Positions 10,640-26,000 are shown, counted from the stretch's first letter. The stretch is DNA of 60,000 nucleotides from Owenia fusiformis (GCA_903813345.2 CAIIXF020000005.1:746001-806000), one strand, 5' to 3'. The notes: generated by a model not told the origin, from the sequence alone. A program made the numbers and translations.

Positions 10640-13600
10640 CTGGAATAGAAGAAACAATAAATATATTTCACAAATGCCATACCAAATAGAAGGGGAAATA
10701 AAAACAATACTAGTAAATATATTTCACAAATGCCATACTAATTTTATGTTTCACCTAATGAATACTAAATTAACAAACTAATTTTTCTTATACATAATGG
10801 TTCACAATTTGGAGGTTCATATTGGTATCCTTTTCTTCCTCCATGAGAGAAATGTCAAAAATGGAAATAAAAAATATTTCTTTCAAACTGATACATGAAC
10901 ACTGGGGTCATTCCTCCAACACTAAAGATATAGAACTGTAAATCAATTTTTCTGGCAAAGTATTTGCAATGTTTGATATTGAACTGAAGGTAAAACAATG
11001 ATTGCATTATTCTTTGCTACAGTTCCAATCAAGTTTGAACATTAAAACGATGATTACCATGTGGAAAATGGTATCAACACTCGACAAATGACTGGGCTAA
11101 AAGTGTTTGAACGAGTGTGATCAAACAAGTTTAAACTTTAAGATGCTGTATTTCTAGTCCTAAACAGTACTGAATAAGCATTATCAAATCGTAAATAAAG
11201 TGAAGTAAGTTTTATATGTCTATTCATATTTTTTATTTATAATTAATATCAGCTTATCATTTATCAATTCTAAATATCCTAAAACTAGAGATAACATCTC
11301 AATGCTTTTCACCAAACATGCTCTGGTATAATTAGGAGCCTTAATTGCATATCAAAGATTGCCATGATACTGTAAAACGAATAATTTTGACACCGGGAAA
11401 TTTTAGCGATTTTTCAATTTTAGGGGGTTTTAGGGAGGAAATTTTAGCGAAATGAAGATTAATCTTTAAAAAATCAAATTAGCGAAATGCATTAGAAATT
11501 TTATCATTTATGGCAGAAGAATGAATAACGGACATGACAGAGGAATTATCAAAATGTAAGACTTCTAACGCACATGGTATTGGTCCAAACTACTGTAATC
11601 TCATGATGGACGGCTATTTATCCTTCAGATATTGAAAGAAACATACGATTTAAAAATATTTACCTTTTTCAAATTACAAACCGGAAGTCGAGCACTGAAC
11701 GAAAAGCTCCTTAAATACTAGTATCCATGTAGTTTCCCGGGAATTTGCAAATTTTAGCGCCCGGTTTATTTTAACCCCGGTTTATTTTAGCGAATTGAAT
11801 TTTTAGCGAAACTATAGCGACCGCTAACAATCGCTAAAAATTAGTGCTGTGGGTACTGGGCTCACAAGGTGTTGCTCAAAAGTGAAAAAAAAAAAAACGG
11901 ATATAATTTTTTGCAGATTTTTTGTGACAAAATTATTTCATACAACTACTCTTTACAAAGACATGGCTTTTTACAATGCAGGACACCTGAACTTATTTGT
12001 AAAGCTAGGAAATGGGCCAAAAGTAAAGATTGGGTATCGATATGGCGAACTTTTTGAACACACGTTTCTCTTCAACCAGTCATCAAAATGTTTTGAAAAT
12101 CTTACAAATTGTCAATTGAATGGCCATCTTTTGAATGGTAACAATATAATTTGAAATAGATATACAAACTTTCATCTATATTGTTTTAAAAAGCACATCA
12201 AACACTTGTTTTGTTCTTGGTATCATGTTTCCAGAGTGAAATGAAACATCTTTCCGAACCTAATTGGAACAAAACGACATAAACACAACATGTTTAGGTC
12301 TCTCAATATTGTAATTGTACAAAGGAAATTTTGGTTTATTTTAAAAAAGTATCTTGTTAATGAAATAAAAGTTTTTTTTGATTTTTATCTATTTTAGAGG
12401 GATTTTGTTTTAATTTTTTGAATACTTTTTTAAAATGAACCAAAAATTCCTTTGTATAACTTTAATATTGAGAGGTCCAAAAACATGTTGTATATGGTAT
12501 TTTGTTCCAACAAGGTTCGGAAAGACATTTTATTTCATTCTCAAAAATTGGTAGAAAAGAGCAAAAACAATTGCACTAAAAAAACAAAAAATGTTAACAA
12601 AAACAGTTATATCAAATATTTCTAAATAATTTTCGGATTAAATTGTTGTTAATCAGTCAACATTACATAAAATACCATGTTTTTTACAGAATGTTTTCAA
12701 TGATTGGTTTAAGAGAAAAACATTGTTGAATTCAGTTCTACATATCGATACCTATCCTTTCCGAGACAAAAATGGTGGCCATTTTGAAAATAGGCAAGAT
12801 TTTGAAGCAGGAGTCACAGGTTTTTTTCTTTATTGATGTTGAACAAAAATATTTTAAATCAGGAATCTTATTTACAGAGGATTTAAAAAGAGCCAAGTGT
12901 TGACAGACATAGGTTTTAAAACTTGGCACTATTTTGGACTGACTGAGAGACAGATGGACAAATCAATGTTAACTAAAATGGCTGAAAATAAAAAAAAAAC
13001 GATATAATATTTTGCCAATTTTTTGTAACAAAATTATTTCATTCAACTACTCTTTACAGTGAAATGGCTTTTTACAATGCAGGACAGCTGAAATTATTTG
13101 TAAAGCTAGGAAATGGGCCAAAAGTGAATTTTGCGAGACAAGAATGGCCACCATTTTGAAAATAGGCGAGCTTTTGAACCAAGAGTCATAGGAGATTTTT
13201 TGGTATTGATGTTGAACAAAATTAACTTAAAACAGGAATCCTATCGACAGAGGGTTTAAGGCCAATGGTCCAAAAGTGGATTTTGCGAGACAGATGGACA
13301 AATCAATGTTAACTAAAATGGCTGAAAATAAAAAAAAAAAATGGATATAATTTTTTGCTGATTTTTCGTAACAAAATTATTTCACACATCTACTCTTTAC
13401 ATTGACATGGATTTTTACAATGTAGGGCACTTGAAATTATTTGTAAAGCTAGGAAATAGGTCAAAAGTGAATTTCGCAAGACAAAAATGGCGGCCATTTT
13501 GAAAATAGGCGAGCTTTTGAACCAGGAGTCATAGGGGACTTTTCTATATTGATGTTGAACAGAAATAACTTAAAACAGGAATCCTATCGACAGAGGTTTT

Positions 13601-13972
13601 AAAACGTACCACTGTTGTTGACGGAAAAGTGGATTTCGCGAGTCAGATGGACAAATCAATGTTAACTAAAACGGCTGAAAATAAAAAAAATGGATATAAT
13701 TTTTCGCTGATTTTTTGTAACAAAATTATTTCATATATCTACTCTTAACATTGACATGGATTTTTACAATGTAGGACACCTGAAATTATTTGTAAAGCTA
13801 GGAAATGGGTCAAAAATGAATTTCGCGAGACAAAAATGGCGGCCATTTTGAAAATAGGCGAGAATTTGAACCAGGAGTCATAGGGGACTTTTCTGTATTG
13901 ATGTTGAACAGAAATAACTTAAAACAGGAATCCTATCGACAGAGGTTTTAAAACGTGCCACTATTGTTGACG

Positions 13973-14003
<31 letters not shown>

Positions 14004-17000
14004 AGACGGACAAGTGAGCGATTGCAAAAGCTCACCATGTGAGCTAACAATTACCCCTCGCTAAAAATACCCGTTTTACAGTATATGATGATGAAGACTT
14101 ACTCTAGGTCCTCCTTGAGGTGTTGGTAGAGTTCATATTTGTTGTTGGTTCCTTCTAGTCTCCCAGTGAACTCTGCATGCCTCATAGCATTAACAGCATT
14201 CAGCCTATTGGTCCATATACTAAGTATAGATTGGCTACCTATGTGATAAAGACAAACATGCATTTCAGTAGTTATAATCACCTCAGACTTTTAATAAAAC
14301 AACTTTTACTTTTTCCTCTATTTTGTGTTTTGGAAGCATTAAACGGACCTGCAGAGATACATATTGCTTCATCATTTGAGATGCATTTCATTAAATATCT
14401 TGTTACGTATTTATCTGCAATTTACTACATATTTTACTTGCAGTTTATTGACTATTTTACCTGCAATTTATCTGCAGTTTATTGTCTATTTAACCTGCTG
14501 TTTATTGTCAATTTTACCTGCAGTTTAATGACTATTTAACCTGCTGTTTATTGTCAATTTTACCTACAGTTTATTGACTATTCAACTTGCTGTTTATTGT
14601 CAATTTTACCTGCAGTTTATTGACTATTTAACCTGCTGTTTATTGTCAATTTTACCTGCAGTTTATTGCTTATTTTACCCGCAGTTAATTGACTATTTAC
14701 CTGCAGTTTATTGTTTATTTTACCTGTAGTTTATTGACTATTTTACCTGCAGTTTATTGACTATTTACCTGTAGTTTATTGTTTATTTTACCTGCAGTTT
14801 ATTGACTATTTACCTGCAGTTTTATTGATGCTCCCCTCATTTGTCTTGAACTTCTTCACAGGAGGAGGAGACATGGGTGAGTCTGTCTCAGTCTTTATGT
14901 TCAGATCTGATTTCTCCCTCTCAGTCAATCTTTGATATCTATGGGTAAAAGGGCAGACGATTGGTCAGTTTAATTCAGGTCAAAAATAAATTAAGGGGAA
15001 AATCAAAGATTCATCCCTTATATAGCACAGTAGGGTTCCGTCAAAGGACATTCCTGGTCTTAAACAGAGACAGGAAACATTACAGTATATGTACTGCAAA
15101 TTTAAATATAAATGGCTAAATGAAGTCATTTTCATGATTTAAAGATTTGTATGAAAGGACGATTCTCGGTTTGGAGAAAAGTCTCCTGGGCTAATAATTT
15201 TTTTCATGAAAAATATAGAAATATTACCCAAATTAAACTATGAATATTCAAAAGAGGACATTTAAATCTACAAGATGTAAAAATAACAAATTGGTCTGAA
15301 GCAGGGATGCTCAATTAGACTGATTCAATAAAATACAAGTCTTGATTTTGGGGAAAGAAGTTCATCAGTGTACTGCGCTAATATTTTTTTGCGAAAAATC
15401 TAAAAATATTACCCAAATTAAATTATGACTATTCAAAAGAAGACATTCAAATCTATATTATGTAAAAAAATCAAATTTGTCCGAAGCAGGGATAATGCTC
15501 ATTTAGATTGAAGAACTTCGTTCTCCAAACCGAGAATCGTCCTTTTAAACAAATAAGAACAAAAAGGTTCCATACTTTTCAAGTGACTTCAGGGCCTGTT
15601 CAGCCTCATCCAACTTTTCTTCCTTGATAGCAGGCTTCTCAGCAATTTTCAATGTCCCTGAAGCCCCAGACCCTGGCCTCTCAAGGTCAGGCTTTTTACA
15701 CTCTAAGAGACAGTCTAATACTTGTTTGTGATTGTCAGAGGTGTCCACATAAGATCTTATTAGAGTCTCTAACTCTGACCACATCTGTCTGTACTGGCTG
15801 TCTCTGGAATATTAAAATAATTTATGAGGCAAAGTGAGAAGACATCTTAGTATTATAAGACAGAAAGGCAATACTTTGCAATTATGTCCCTATCATTGAA
15901 TATATGTCTGAGGTCTGTCATCAATATAGCCTGAGCTTGCGGGGGCTATATGACAACAGACTGAAGGCATATATTCAATGATATGGACATAATTGTTGTA
16001 TTATTTCGAAGAAATGAAACATGACTTCATAAGATTGTCATGGTAAAAAGTTTGGTGGCTATACAGGAATATATAGCTGACCTTCAGCTCCATTGACTTC
16101 CATACAAATGCTTCACTAGGTATGTAATACACATTTTTAAAGCCTACTTTTAAGTCACCTTTTAAAGGTTAAGGCTTTATATATTTACAAACATTTTTAG
16201 GAAGGCCTACTAGGTAAGATTTTTAGTCCCATACCTCCTAGTCCACCCCACTTACATCTCTCTCTCTCTCTCCCTCTACCACCTACCTTTTAGTCCCTTT
16301 TCCTCTTGACCCCCCTGATGCAGGCACTGGCAATGGCTCATGTCTGCTCTCCATCCCAACCACATGGTATATTGCCTTCTTACACTCTCTCTACCACCTA
16401 CCTTTTAGTCCCCTTTCCTCTTGTCCCCCCTGATGCAGGCACTGGCAATGGCTCATGTCTGCTCTCCATCCCAACCACATGGTATATTGCCTTCTTACAC
16501 TCTCTCTACCACCTACCTTTTAGTCCCCTTTCCTCTTGTTCCCCCTGATGCAGGCACTGGCAATGGCTCATGTCTGCTCCCCATCCCAACCACATGGTAT
16601 ATTGCCTTCTTACACTCTCTCTACCACCTACCTTTTAGTCCCCTTTCCTCTTGTTCCCCCTGATGCAGGCACTGGCAATGGCTCATGTCTGCTCTCCATC
16701 CCAACCACATGGTATATTGCCTTCTTACACTCCAGTACATCATCTTCATCAAGTGTCTCCTTGGAGATCAGGGAAGGTAGAGGATCAAGGTGCTGAAATA
16801 TTAAAATTTCATCAATTACTAAGGTTTATGGGGGTTTGAATTTGATTGATCTCCAAGATTCTCTTTTGTATCAAATCAACATTTTATTCAAATTTTCCAT
16901 CAAATTAATCAACTTCTTTATTAAAATGATCCAAAATTATCATTCAAATTTTTAAAAACCTACAACATGTATTTTGTTCCAGTTTGATGTCAAGTAATAA

Positions 17001-20000
17001 TTTAAATTATTGATATTCATATCCACTTTCATGAATATAACCCATTTACTTACAGACAACATGTTGAAGATTATGGTATCACTGATAACTATGGGCCATA
17101 CCCGGGTGAGTCTCTCTATCTGCCCCTTGGCTGAATCATAAAAAAGAAGAATGAAAGCAATTTTTAAAAACATTATTGCTATTTTTGAAGACAACTTAGA
17201 ATTTTGACCATAAACATAATTCGTCAATATAACTTGGTTTCCATGTTGAAGTAAAATGTGGCATGGTCTATTTTGGATTTAGGTCTATTGTAGAAAAATT
17301 TCCATTCTAGACTATTTTTTCGATTAATCTTATCAAAGACTATTCGTGATGAAATATACCTCTGTCTATGGGTAATGGTTCTCCCTCATTTAATTGAGAT
17401 AGTCTTGGTGCCAATCTGCAGTCTTTCATCAGCTCGCCAAAATCCTATGAATACAGAATAATTTTACTTTTTACTTTTCCAACAAGCCAACAATGTATCC
17501 ACTTAGGCTTGTTTTCCATGCATATACATGTATATACAATCAAAATGTTTACTCAGTTATAAATGTAATGAAAAACCAAAGTAATGGTAACTATGGTAAC
17601 CTTTGTCATGGGTCTATGGTTTTGAATATTAAAACATTTACACTAATATTACTAAACATACTGTAATTCTATAATCTGTTATCCTGCCACCTAGCCCTTC
17701 ACTAATAGATGGAGTTTCCTCAAGAATCGATCTATTGGTAGCCATGGTGTGTATATAAATCTCTCCCCCGTGGCTCGTCAACATGTGAGATATCAATTTG
17801 GTCCCAGATTTCCTTGGCTGTTCTAACATCACAGCACGTCCTGTAATTAATCAATCAAAATCATGCTTAAAGATTTCATGAGGGATGTGCTTTAAAATGT
17901 AAAATACAAAAAATTGTGAAATAGTGAATAGAAAATAGAAAATAGTGAAATCAGCAAGGCACAAAGAAAACTGACTCGAAAATATTCTTGAGCAAAAATG
18001 ATGCCAATTACTTAAAAGACTTCTGTCATGACTTTTAAGAACATACAAATTAACTTCACAAGAGTACATAAGGACATTCCCTGACAAACCCTTGGCATCA
18101 GGTGAAAATCTGAGGCATTGTTAGACTCTTTACAATATATATCACCATATTGATAAAACGGTGTGTCTAATTTGAAATTTCAGTAAAGAAATAATATAAA
18201 ACAAAGAATTATTGAAGATCGACTGACAATGCCTCCTGAGAATGCCCCTATGTACTTTAGTGTGTGAATTTCATATTCACATGTTACTTTTTACAGTTTC
18301 ATACGTCATTAGACCTAAACTACCACAAATAATATCAAATTCGTTTTCTACATGGAAATACCAAATGGATGTTAAAGTTACAATATGACATTAACATTGT
18401 CCCCATTTTGCCAACTTTGTATAGAAAACCATTTGACTTGCCTTATAATTACACTGTGGCAAGACACAAACAATATATTGGAGCTAGTGTATAGATGAGG
18501 TCATCATAAGAAGACAAAAGACAATGGGTAAAAGAGGTACAGACCAATGAAGGAAATGAGGGGAATATGATGGAAATATAAAAACGAAAAGGGGAGCAGA
18601 ATAGACTCCTTTGGGAGACAATAAGACTAACTACAGTAGTTGATCAGATGACAGCACTTGACTGTGGCAACACAAGGCCTGACTTAAACCAACCATTTCA
18701 CATCTAGATGTTGATCAGATGACAGCACTTAACTATGGCAACACAAGGCCTGACTTAAACCAACCATTTCACATCTAGATGTTGATCAGACGACAGCACT
18801 CAACTGTGGCAACACAAGGCCTGACTTAAACCAACCATTTCACATCTAGATGTTGATCAGATGACAGCACTTAACTATGGCAACACAAGGCCTGACTTTA
18901 ACCAACCATTTCACATCTAGATTTCTAGATTGGCCAAACCTCCATTCACAAGGGTGTAAAGATGACATAACATAGTGACATAATGATCGCTGCCAGCATT
19001 ACTTGAGTGCATCTGAATCTTGAATAACTGCTTGCTCATGTGACTCTACAGAAACATGATTAATAAGTAGTCATATCTTAAATGTCAACACATGTCTATA
19101 TGTGTCAATTGCTTGCTTTCAAAGATAACCTGTTTAGTTTTGGATAACTCATGCTTTTACAGGTACCCCGTTAAGATATCATTCAAGTCATGTCCATTCC
19201 TCACAATTTCTCCATTTTCAAAATATCATATGTCTGATTCTCCTGCATTTCTAATATCTATGAATCGTTGACAAAATTACTGTTTACTTTAATCATTGCT
19301 GAATTCACCCAGGTTACTATATACTTTGCATTACGAAGCATCCTAACATTTTTTTATGTTACTAGACAATGAACAGTGTTTAAGACATCTTTTTCAATAA
19401 GACTTGAAATGAAAAATTTCTAATAATTTGATAAGACACAAAAAATTAATAGTGGCACAAAAAAGTTGTGAAACTGGGCATGATATAGAAATGTGATGTT
19501 ATCAATTTTGCAAAGTTTAATAATTTTGAATTGAACACTTGACTTCTAATCATTCTGATTTGATATAACACTACTTGTAAATTATCATCTTGTTTCGTAA
19601 GTTAATGATTCTTGTGTAATTATGCTCATTGGTCAATGACTGGACGAATACAATGGTTGAACAGATTACAATGGTTTAACAGATTACAATGGTTGAACAG
19701 ATTGTGTAACAGTATCTCAACAAATTACTTAAGTGATATTTTACAAATATTACTTAAGTGATATTTTACTGATGTAGAATAAATTCTAATAAAACACTGT
19801 AAGAGCATCATTGGGAGTTAATGTCCATTCTCATTGTTCTCGTGGGATAGACGAAACAAACTAAATAATGGAAGAGAATATTATTAATAAAGTTAAAGAA
19901 CAGGTAAGTCCTTTCCAATAACTAATAATGACACCTTTTGGCGAAGCAAGGAACTAGGGTACCGGTATATTGGCTAGACTTTATAAGACGTCATACTTTG

Positions 20001-23000
20001 TATAGAGCAATGTTTGTAAACAAAAAAAATGAAAGAAGTTTTTGAAAATTTAATTTAATTTCTGACTTAGTTTGTGCAAATGACATCATAAACAGTAGGT
20101 AGCATGATATACTAGGTTGAATCAGTCTTTATCTTTCATAGAATTGTGAATATTTATTTATGTGGTAGGTTGGGGAATTTTCATTTTTATATTACTTACG
20201 TATGTAGGTTTAGTTGTGTTGTTATATATGTCACTAAAGCTGAGGTTGTTGCCATAGTTACCAATTATGGAAACATTTCAAATGTCATCTAATAATGTAG
20301 AATACATGTAGCAAAGAGTGAAGCTCTCCATACATGCAACAATGCAACACGGTCATGTTATTACAGACAAGCACCTGATACCTTAAATATAAATCAAATA
20401 TAAAATGACTTACAATTTTACAATTGAACATGCCCAGAGTATGACTATGAGATCTAATGTGATTATTGAAAAAAGGTGATTTTTTAAATTATCACTCTTC
20501 AAATATCATTAAGTATGTTTAGGATTTATGATTGTATATTTTTCATGAAATTATGTACAAACACACACACACATAATTCAAAGTTCCCTTGAATAATATT
20601 TATGAAATGTAAGTAACAAAATATGTTGGGGAGGGTTATTTATGCTATATTGAGGTGATTCATGTTGATAATGAAATAATACAACACCATTGGGTCATTC
20701 AAATCAATATAGTACTTCATTAGGGACTAATTAGAGGTATATCATATATAAGTTACACACTTTATTACAGGTATGTTACAATTTCTAATTGTACTGTATA
20801 ACAATTATTAATCTAAAGCACTAATTGTAATATTTTAGGGAATGACTGCATGTTTTAAGTTAAGACTCTGTCATAGTGCATTTATCATAATACTTATTTA
20901 TCAGTGACCCTCTTTATCCAGTGCTTCAGAGATGCTTGTACTCCCAAAGATAATACATGCTATAATGGGCTTTCAACTAGATAATTGAAAGCCCATGATG
21001 CTATGCATCCCACAATGGGGAGCCCATGACTTGGTTGGTTGAGTTTAATTAACAGAACCAGGCTAATGTATGGTTTACGATGCAAACTAAGGAAATAAAT
21101 AATCATTTCAAGCTTATGAGTGATGTGATTCTAACACTAATGGCCTTTCCAGAGGAGTCAAGCCAGGTGAGGACCTCTTACAAAAAAACATTGAAAAATT
21201 ACATTTTCTCATAAATTACAACCCAATGTAAAATAGGATGATTACGTGATGTACTAACAAAAGAATTTGATCATAAAAGAGATAATATGTCTAGCAACAA
21301 TGATCTGTTATATTTACTATAGCGATGACGTGATGAAAACAATTTTTTTCAAAAGATGAGACCTTGTTAAATTGAAAATGAAGTCAAGGTTACTAGCATG
21401 TATGTCTGCTATAACATCACTACAACAACTTATTATCTTTAAATGTACAACAAAAACTGGACATAAAAAGCCTCAATGTGTCTATGTTCAGGTACATGCA
21501 CAAATAACCATAGGCTATTGTTTTGATATTTCCAGTAAATCCAAATAGAAGTAAAGGCAAACAATGAAACTATTGCAAACCCAATTGAATAATAATCATT
21601 GGAGCAACCTGGATTGAGGCATCTACGTACGTGCAAAAAATGACAAACAGTAAGAAAACTGTTAAAGGAAAATGAAACTCATAAAGTAGTTTAAAATAGT
21701 AATTTAAAAGAGCTCTCGTGCAGATCATCATATTCCAACCTAGGATTCTAATTCTAATTCAAGGGTAGATTTGAAGACTACTGTAAGTATAAAGAATCAT
21801 TATGATCAATTATAAGGAATCATCTTCATTATAAAGAATCATTCATTATGAGCAATCATCTCAAACATGAGCTTCAAATCATCAATTTGAAAATTAAAAC
21901 CTCAGTTATGTTTTCATCATGTACTAGTGCATTTTTATAAATTAAGAATTTCATAGTACAGGGGTTTCATTAGCAGCAGACAACAGGCGATTTTCACCAG
22001 TATTTTTTTCACACAACCGTCTGTTGTTTTTTGGGACTTTTCCATGTTAAAGGATTGGTATTGATATGGAGAACTGAATTCAACAATGTTTTTCTTTTAA
22101 ACCAATCATTGAAAACATTCTGTAAAAAAACACGATATTTTATGTAATGTTGACTGATTGACAACAATTTAATGCGAAAATTATTTAGAAATATTTTATA
22201 TAACTGTTTTTGTTAACATTTTTTTTAGTGCAATTGTTTTTGCTCCTTTCTACCAATTCTTGAGAATGGAATAAAATGTCTTTCCGAACCTTGTTGGAAT
22301 AAAATAGCATATACAACATGTTTTTAGACCTCTCAATATTATAGTTATACAAAAGAATTTTTGGTTGATTTTAAAAAAGTATTCAAAAAATTAAAACAAA
22401 CCCCCCCCCCCAAAAAATAGATGAAAATCAAGATAAACCTTTTATTTCATTAACAAGATACTTTTTTTAAAAAATCAACCAAAATTTCCTTTGTACAATT
22501 ACAAAATTGAAAGACCTAAACATGTTGTGTTAATGTCGTTTTGTTCCAATGAGGTTCGGAAAGATGTTTCATTTCAATCTGGAAACATGATACCAAGAAC
22601 AAAACAAGTGTTTGATGTGTTTTCTAAAACAATATAGATGAAAGTATATATATATATTTCAAATTATATTGTTACCATTCAAAAGATGACCATTAAAGTG
22701 ACACTGTGTAAAATTTTCAGAATTTTTTTATGACAGGTTTAAGAGAAACGTGTGTTCAAAAAGTTCGCCATATCGATACCCATCCTTTATGATTTCCATT
22801 TATTTAGCCTGTTGTGAGAAATTCCAGTTAAACCGCTGTAGTGTTTTTTGTCATCAGAATTTTCAAAATTCCTTACATGTACTTTAATTTCAATGCTATA
22901 ATTAATTTGTGACATGCAAGATTATTGAATGGGATGATTTAGCAAGTGAAAATAACATTCATTCAAAAATAATGTATGTAGCTATTACAATAATGCTTTT

Positions 23001-26000
23001 ACATATTCTTTATTAGAACAAGACCATGCCATCAAATAGCTCTATTGCAAGTTGAGGTAATGAATATATCTCCAAACAACAGATTCACTTCAAAATCTAC
23101 TGGGGACAATGAAGAAAAAAATACCATCAAGATGTTTCTAGTTTATATCAAAATACTTTAAATTAATTGCAGAAAACTTATTAGAATAAGAATAAAAAAC
23201 ATTTATTAATGTTATCAATTGATAGTTATAACAAAGAAACAAATAAAAAACAAGGCATTAAAATGACAAGATGTCAAAACCTTGAGAGTTATTGCAATTT
23301 GTTATAGTTGCCAACTCCAAATGCTGACTTCATAAACAACATCCACAAAATGTTATTTTATTAAACATACTATATTATTGTGAATGTACTTATAAATTCA
23401 AATGACAGTTTTGTACTTAAAAAATTAAATAAGTTTTGGGATATTGCCATTTGAAAACATTTTGCGACTCATCCTTTCAATTATATATTTCAGATTTTGG
23501 TATATTATTAAACTAAAATAACATTTTCATAATGTTAAAGAGTAAAAAGTTATATATTACATCTGATTACATGTAGGTTGTAGCTTAAACATGATTAATT
23601 GGAAAAACAAATCCCACAAACAAGGATCTCTTTGAATCCACTTCGGATGACATTGAATTTAAAAGATATACAAGGTCAAAAATGCAATTAGAATGTCTAG
23701 GCCTTTCAAAATAATGTAAAAATAGAAAAGCAGTAACTATAAATTATATAATAAAATATGTATGCTATTAAGTATTCTTAATGAGTGTCATTAAAAAAGA
23801 TACATCTGATTTTTGACAACATGTTTCAGGTCTTTTGAAGAAAAACACATTCAAAAATAAAAAAATATGTTTGATTATTCCATAGTTAGCATGATATTCA
23901 TAGGATAACATGTGAAAATAAAAACGGTATTTTTGGAATCAGTGGTAAAATATGATATTTTTGACAAATTTTCACTTAACCATAGCATACGGTTTTTTAG
24001 CCATGACATACGACGTCGTATGCGATGGTTTATGGATTTTTGCTACTTCAGACTCAAAACGAGGCTAAGTGTCAACATCGCCGGATCGTTTGGAAAATTC
24101 GAATTAAATGACTTAATTTCCGACGATTCTGATGATGACTTTAACTATGGAATAAAAAGAACATCCTATGATTTACTCGTGATATGATTTTAATCCACTC
24201 ATGGTTATTGATATCTGCACTCTCTCGCTACGCTCGCTCGTGCAGATATCATATCCATTCTTGGATAAAAATCATATCACTCATAAATCATAGGATATCC
24301 TCTATTTATGTGGTACAACTTCTCTTCTTCTTATACAATAAACAATCACATTTACGAAAAGCTATCTATGGTGAACAGTTCATGTGATGTAAGAGTCACA
24401 ACAAGACCATGCCATTAAATAGCTCTATTGCTATATTATAGAGGTAATGAATATATCTCCAAACAACAGATTCACTTCAAAATCTACTGGGGACAATGAA
24501 GAATAAAAATACCATCAAGATATTTCTAGTTTATATCAAAATACTTAAAATTAATTGCAGAAAACTTATTAGAATAAGAATAAAAAACATTTATAAATGT
24601 TATCAATTGATAGTTATAACAAAGAAACAAATAAAAAACAAGGCATTAAAACGACAAGATGTCAAAACCTTGTAAGTTATTGCAATTTGTTATAGTTGCC
24701 AACTCCAAATGCTGACTTCATAAACAACATCCACAAAATGTTATTTTATTAAACATACTATCTTATTGTGCATGTACTTATAAATTCAAATGACAGTTTT
24801 GTACTTAAAAAATTAAATAAGTTTTAGGATATTGCCATTTAAAAAAATTTGTGACTCATCCTTTCAATTATATATTTCAGATTTTGGCATGTTATTAAAC
24901 TAAAATAACATTTTCATAATGTTAAAGAATAAAAAGTTAACTTAAAAGTTAGCTTAAACATGATTAATTGGGAAGACAAATCCCACAAACAAGGATCTCT
25001 TTGAATCCACTTCTCCGGGTGACATTGAATTTAAAAGATATACAAGGTCAAAAATGCAATTAGAATGTCTAGGCCTTTCAAAATAATGTAAAAATAGAAA
25101 AGCATTAACTATAATTTATATAATAAAATCAGGATATAGTTTTCTTAATGAGTGTCATTAAAAAAGATACATCTGATTTTTGACAACATGTTTCAGAGGT
25201 CTTTTGAAAAAAACACATTCAAAAATAAAAAAACATAAAAATATTTTTTTCTTCTTTTCACAACCTTTATTTTACGAAACAGGACGTTTCGGATCCTGTC
25301 TGGATCCTTTTTCAACTGTATAAAAACTGAACTGAAGTGCTACAAAACAATTAAATAAAAACAATATTATGTCATACTAATTCACCAAAAATTCATTCCT
25401 AATTCCCGCCAATTTATAGTTCCCTTGTTCCCTGTTCATATTATTATCGTCTTTTTCTTTATAAAAATAGATTTTTTAATCCATCTTTCAAGTCTCTTAT
25501 TGTCATTATCCAAACCGTAGTATTGATCCAGTCTATTACAAAATTATTCTGAAGGACATGGTCCGTAATGGCTGATTTATTCATCACCCCACTCATATTT
25601 TCTTTTGCTTGGCGCGTGTAACGTGAATTGTCCCTCGAATCTGCTTCTATCTTATGTTCTTTAATTCTAACTTTCAAAGGTCTTGAGGTTTCTCCTATAT
25701 ACGATTTGTTACATGTTTTGCAAGGTACCTCATAAATAACTCCTGATTTATCATTTATGTCTATTTTGTCTTTAGGGAGGACTAACATATTTTTCAGAGT
25801 CAGATCCAGACAGGATCCGAAATGGCCTGTTTAGTAAAATAAAGGTTGTGAACAGAAAAAAATATTTTTGTGATTTGTGATTTGATAATCCAACCTGAAG
25901 AACATATTTAAGAATAAAAAAACATGTTTGAAATCCTTTATGTGTTACAATTTCTCTTCCTCTTATACTATAACAATCACATTTACGAAAAGCTATCTAT

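Noticed and set aside
16306-16839. Overlapping plus-strand frames of about 80 residues ([17 protein letters not shown]...)
   Set aside because: Antisense of the 115-bp INTS13 exon/donor array; no independent coding evidence.
23912-24187. Plus-strand frame with acidic [12 protein letters not shown] segment
   Set aside because: It starts in A/T-rich duplicated sequence, has no splice context and overlaps a palindromic element. Possibly an old coding remnant, but not supportable as a gene.
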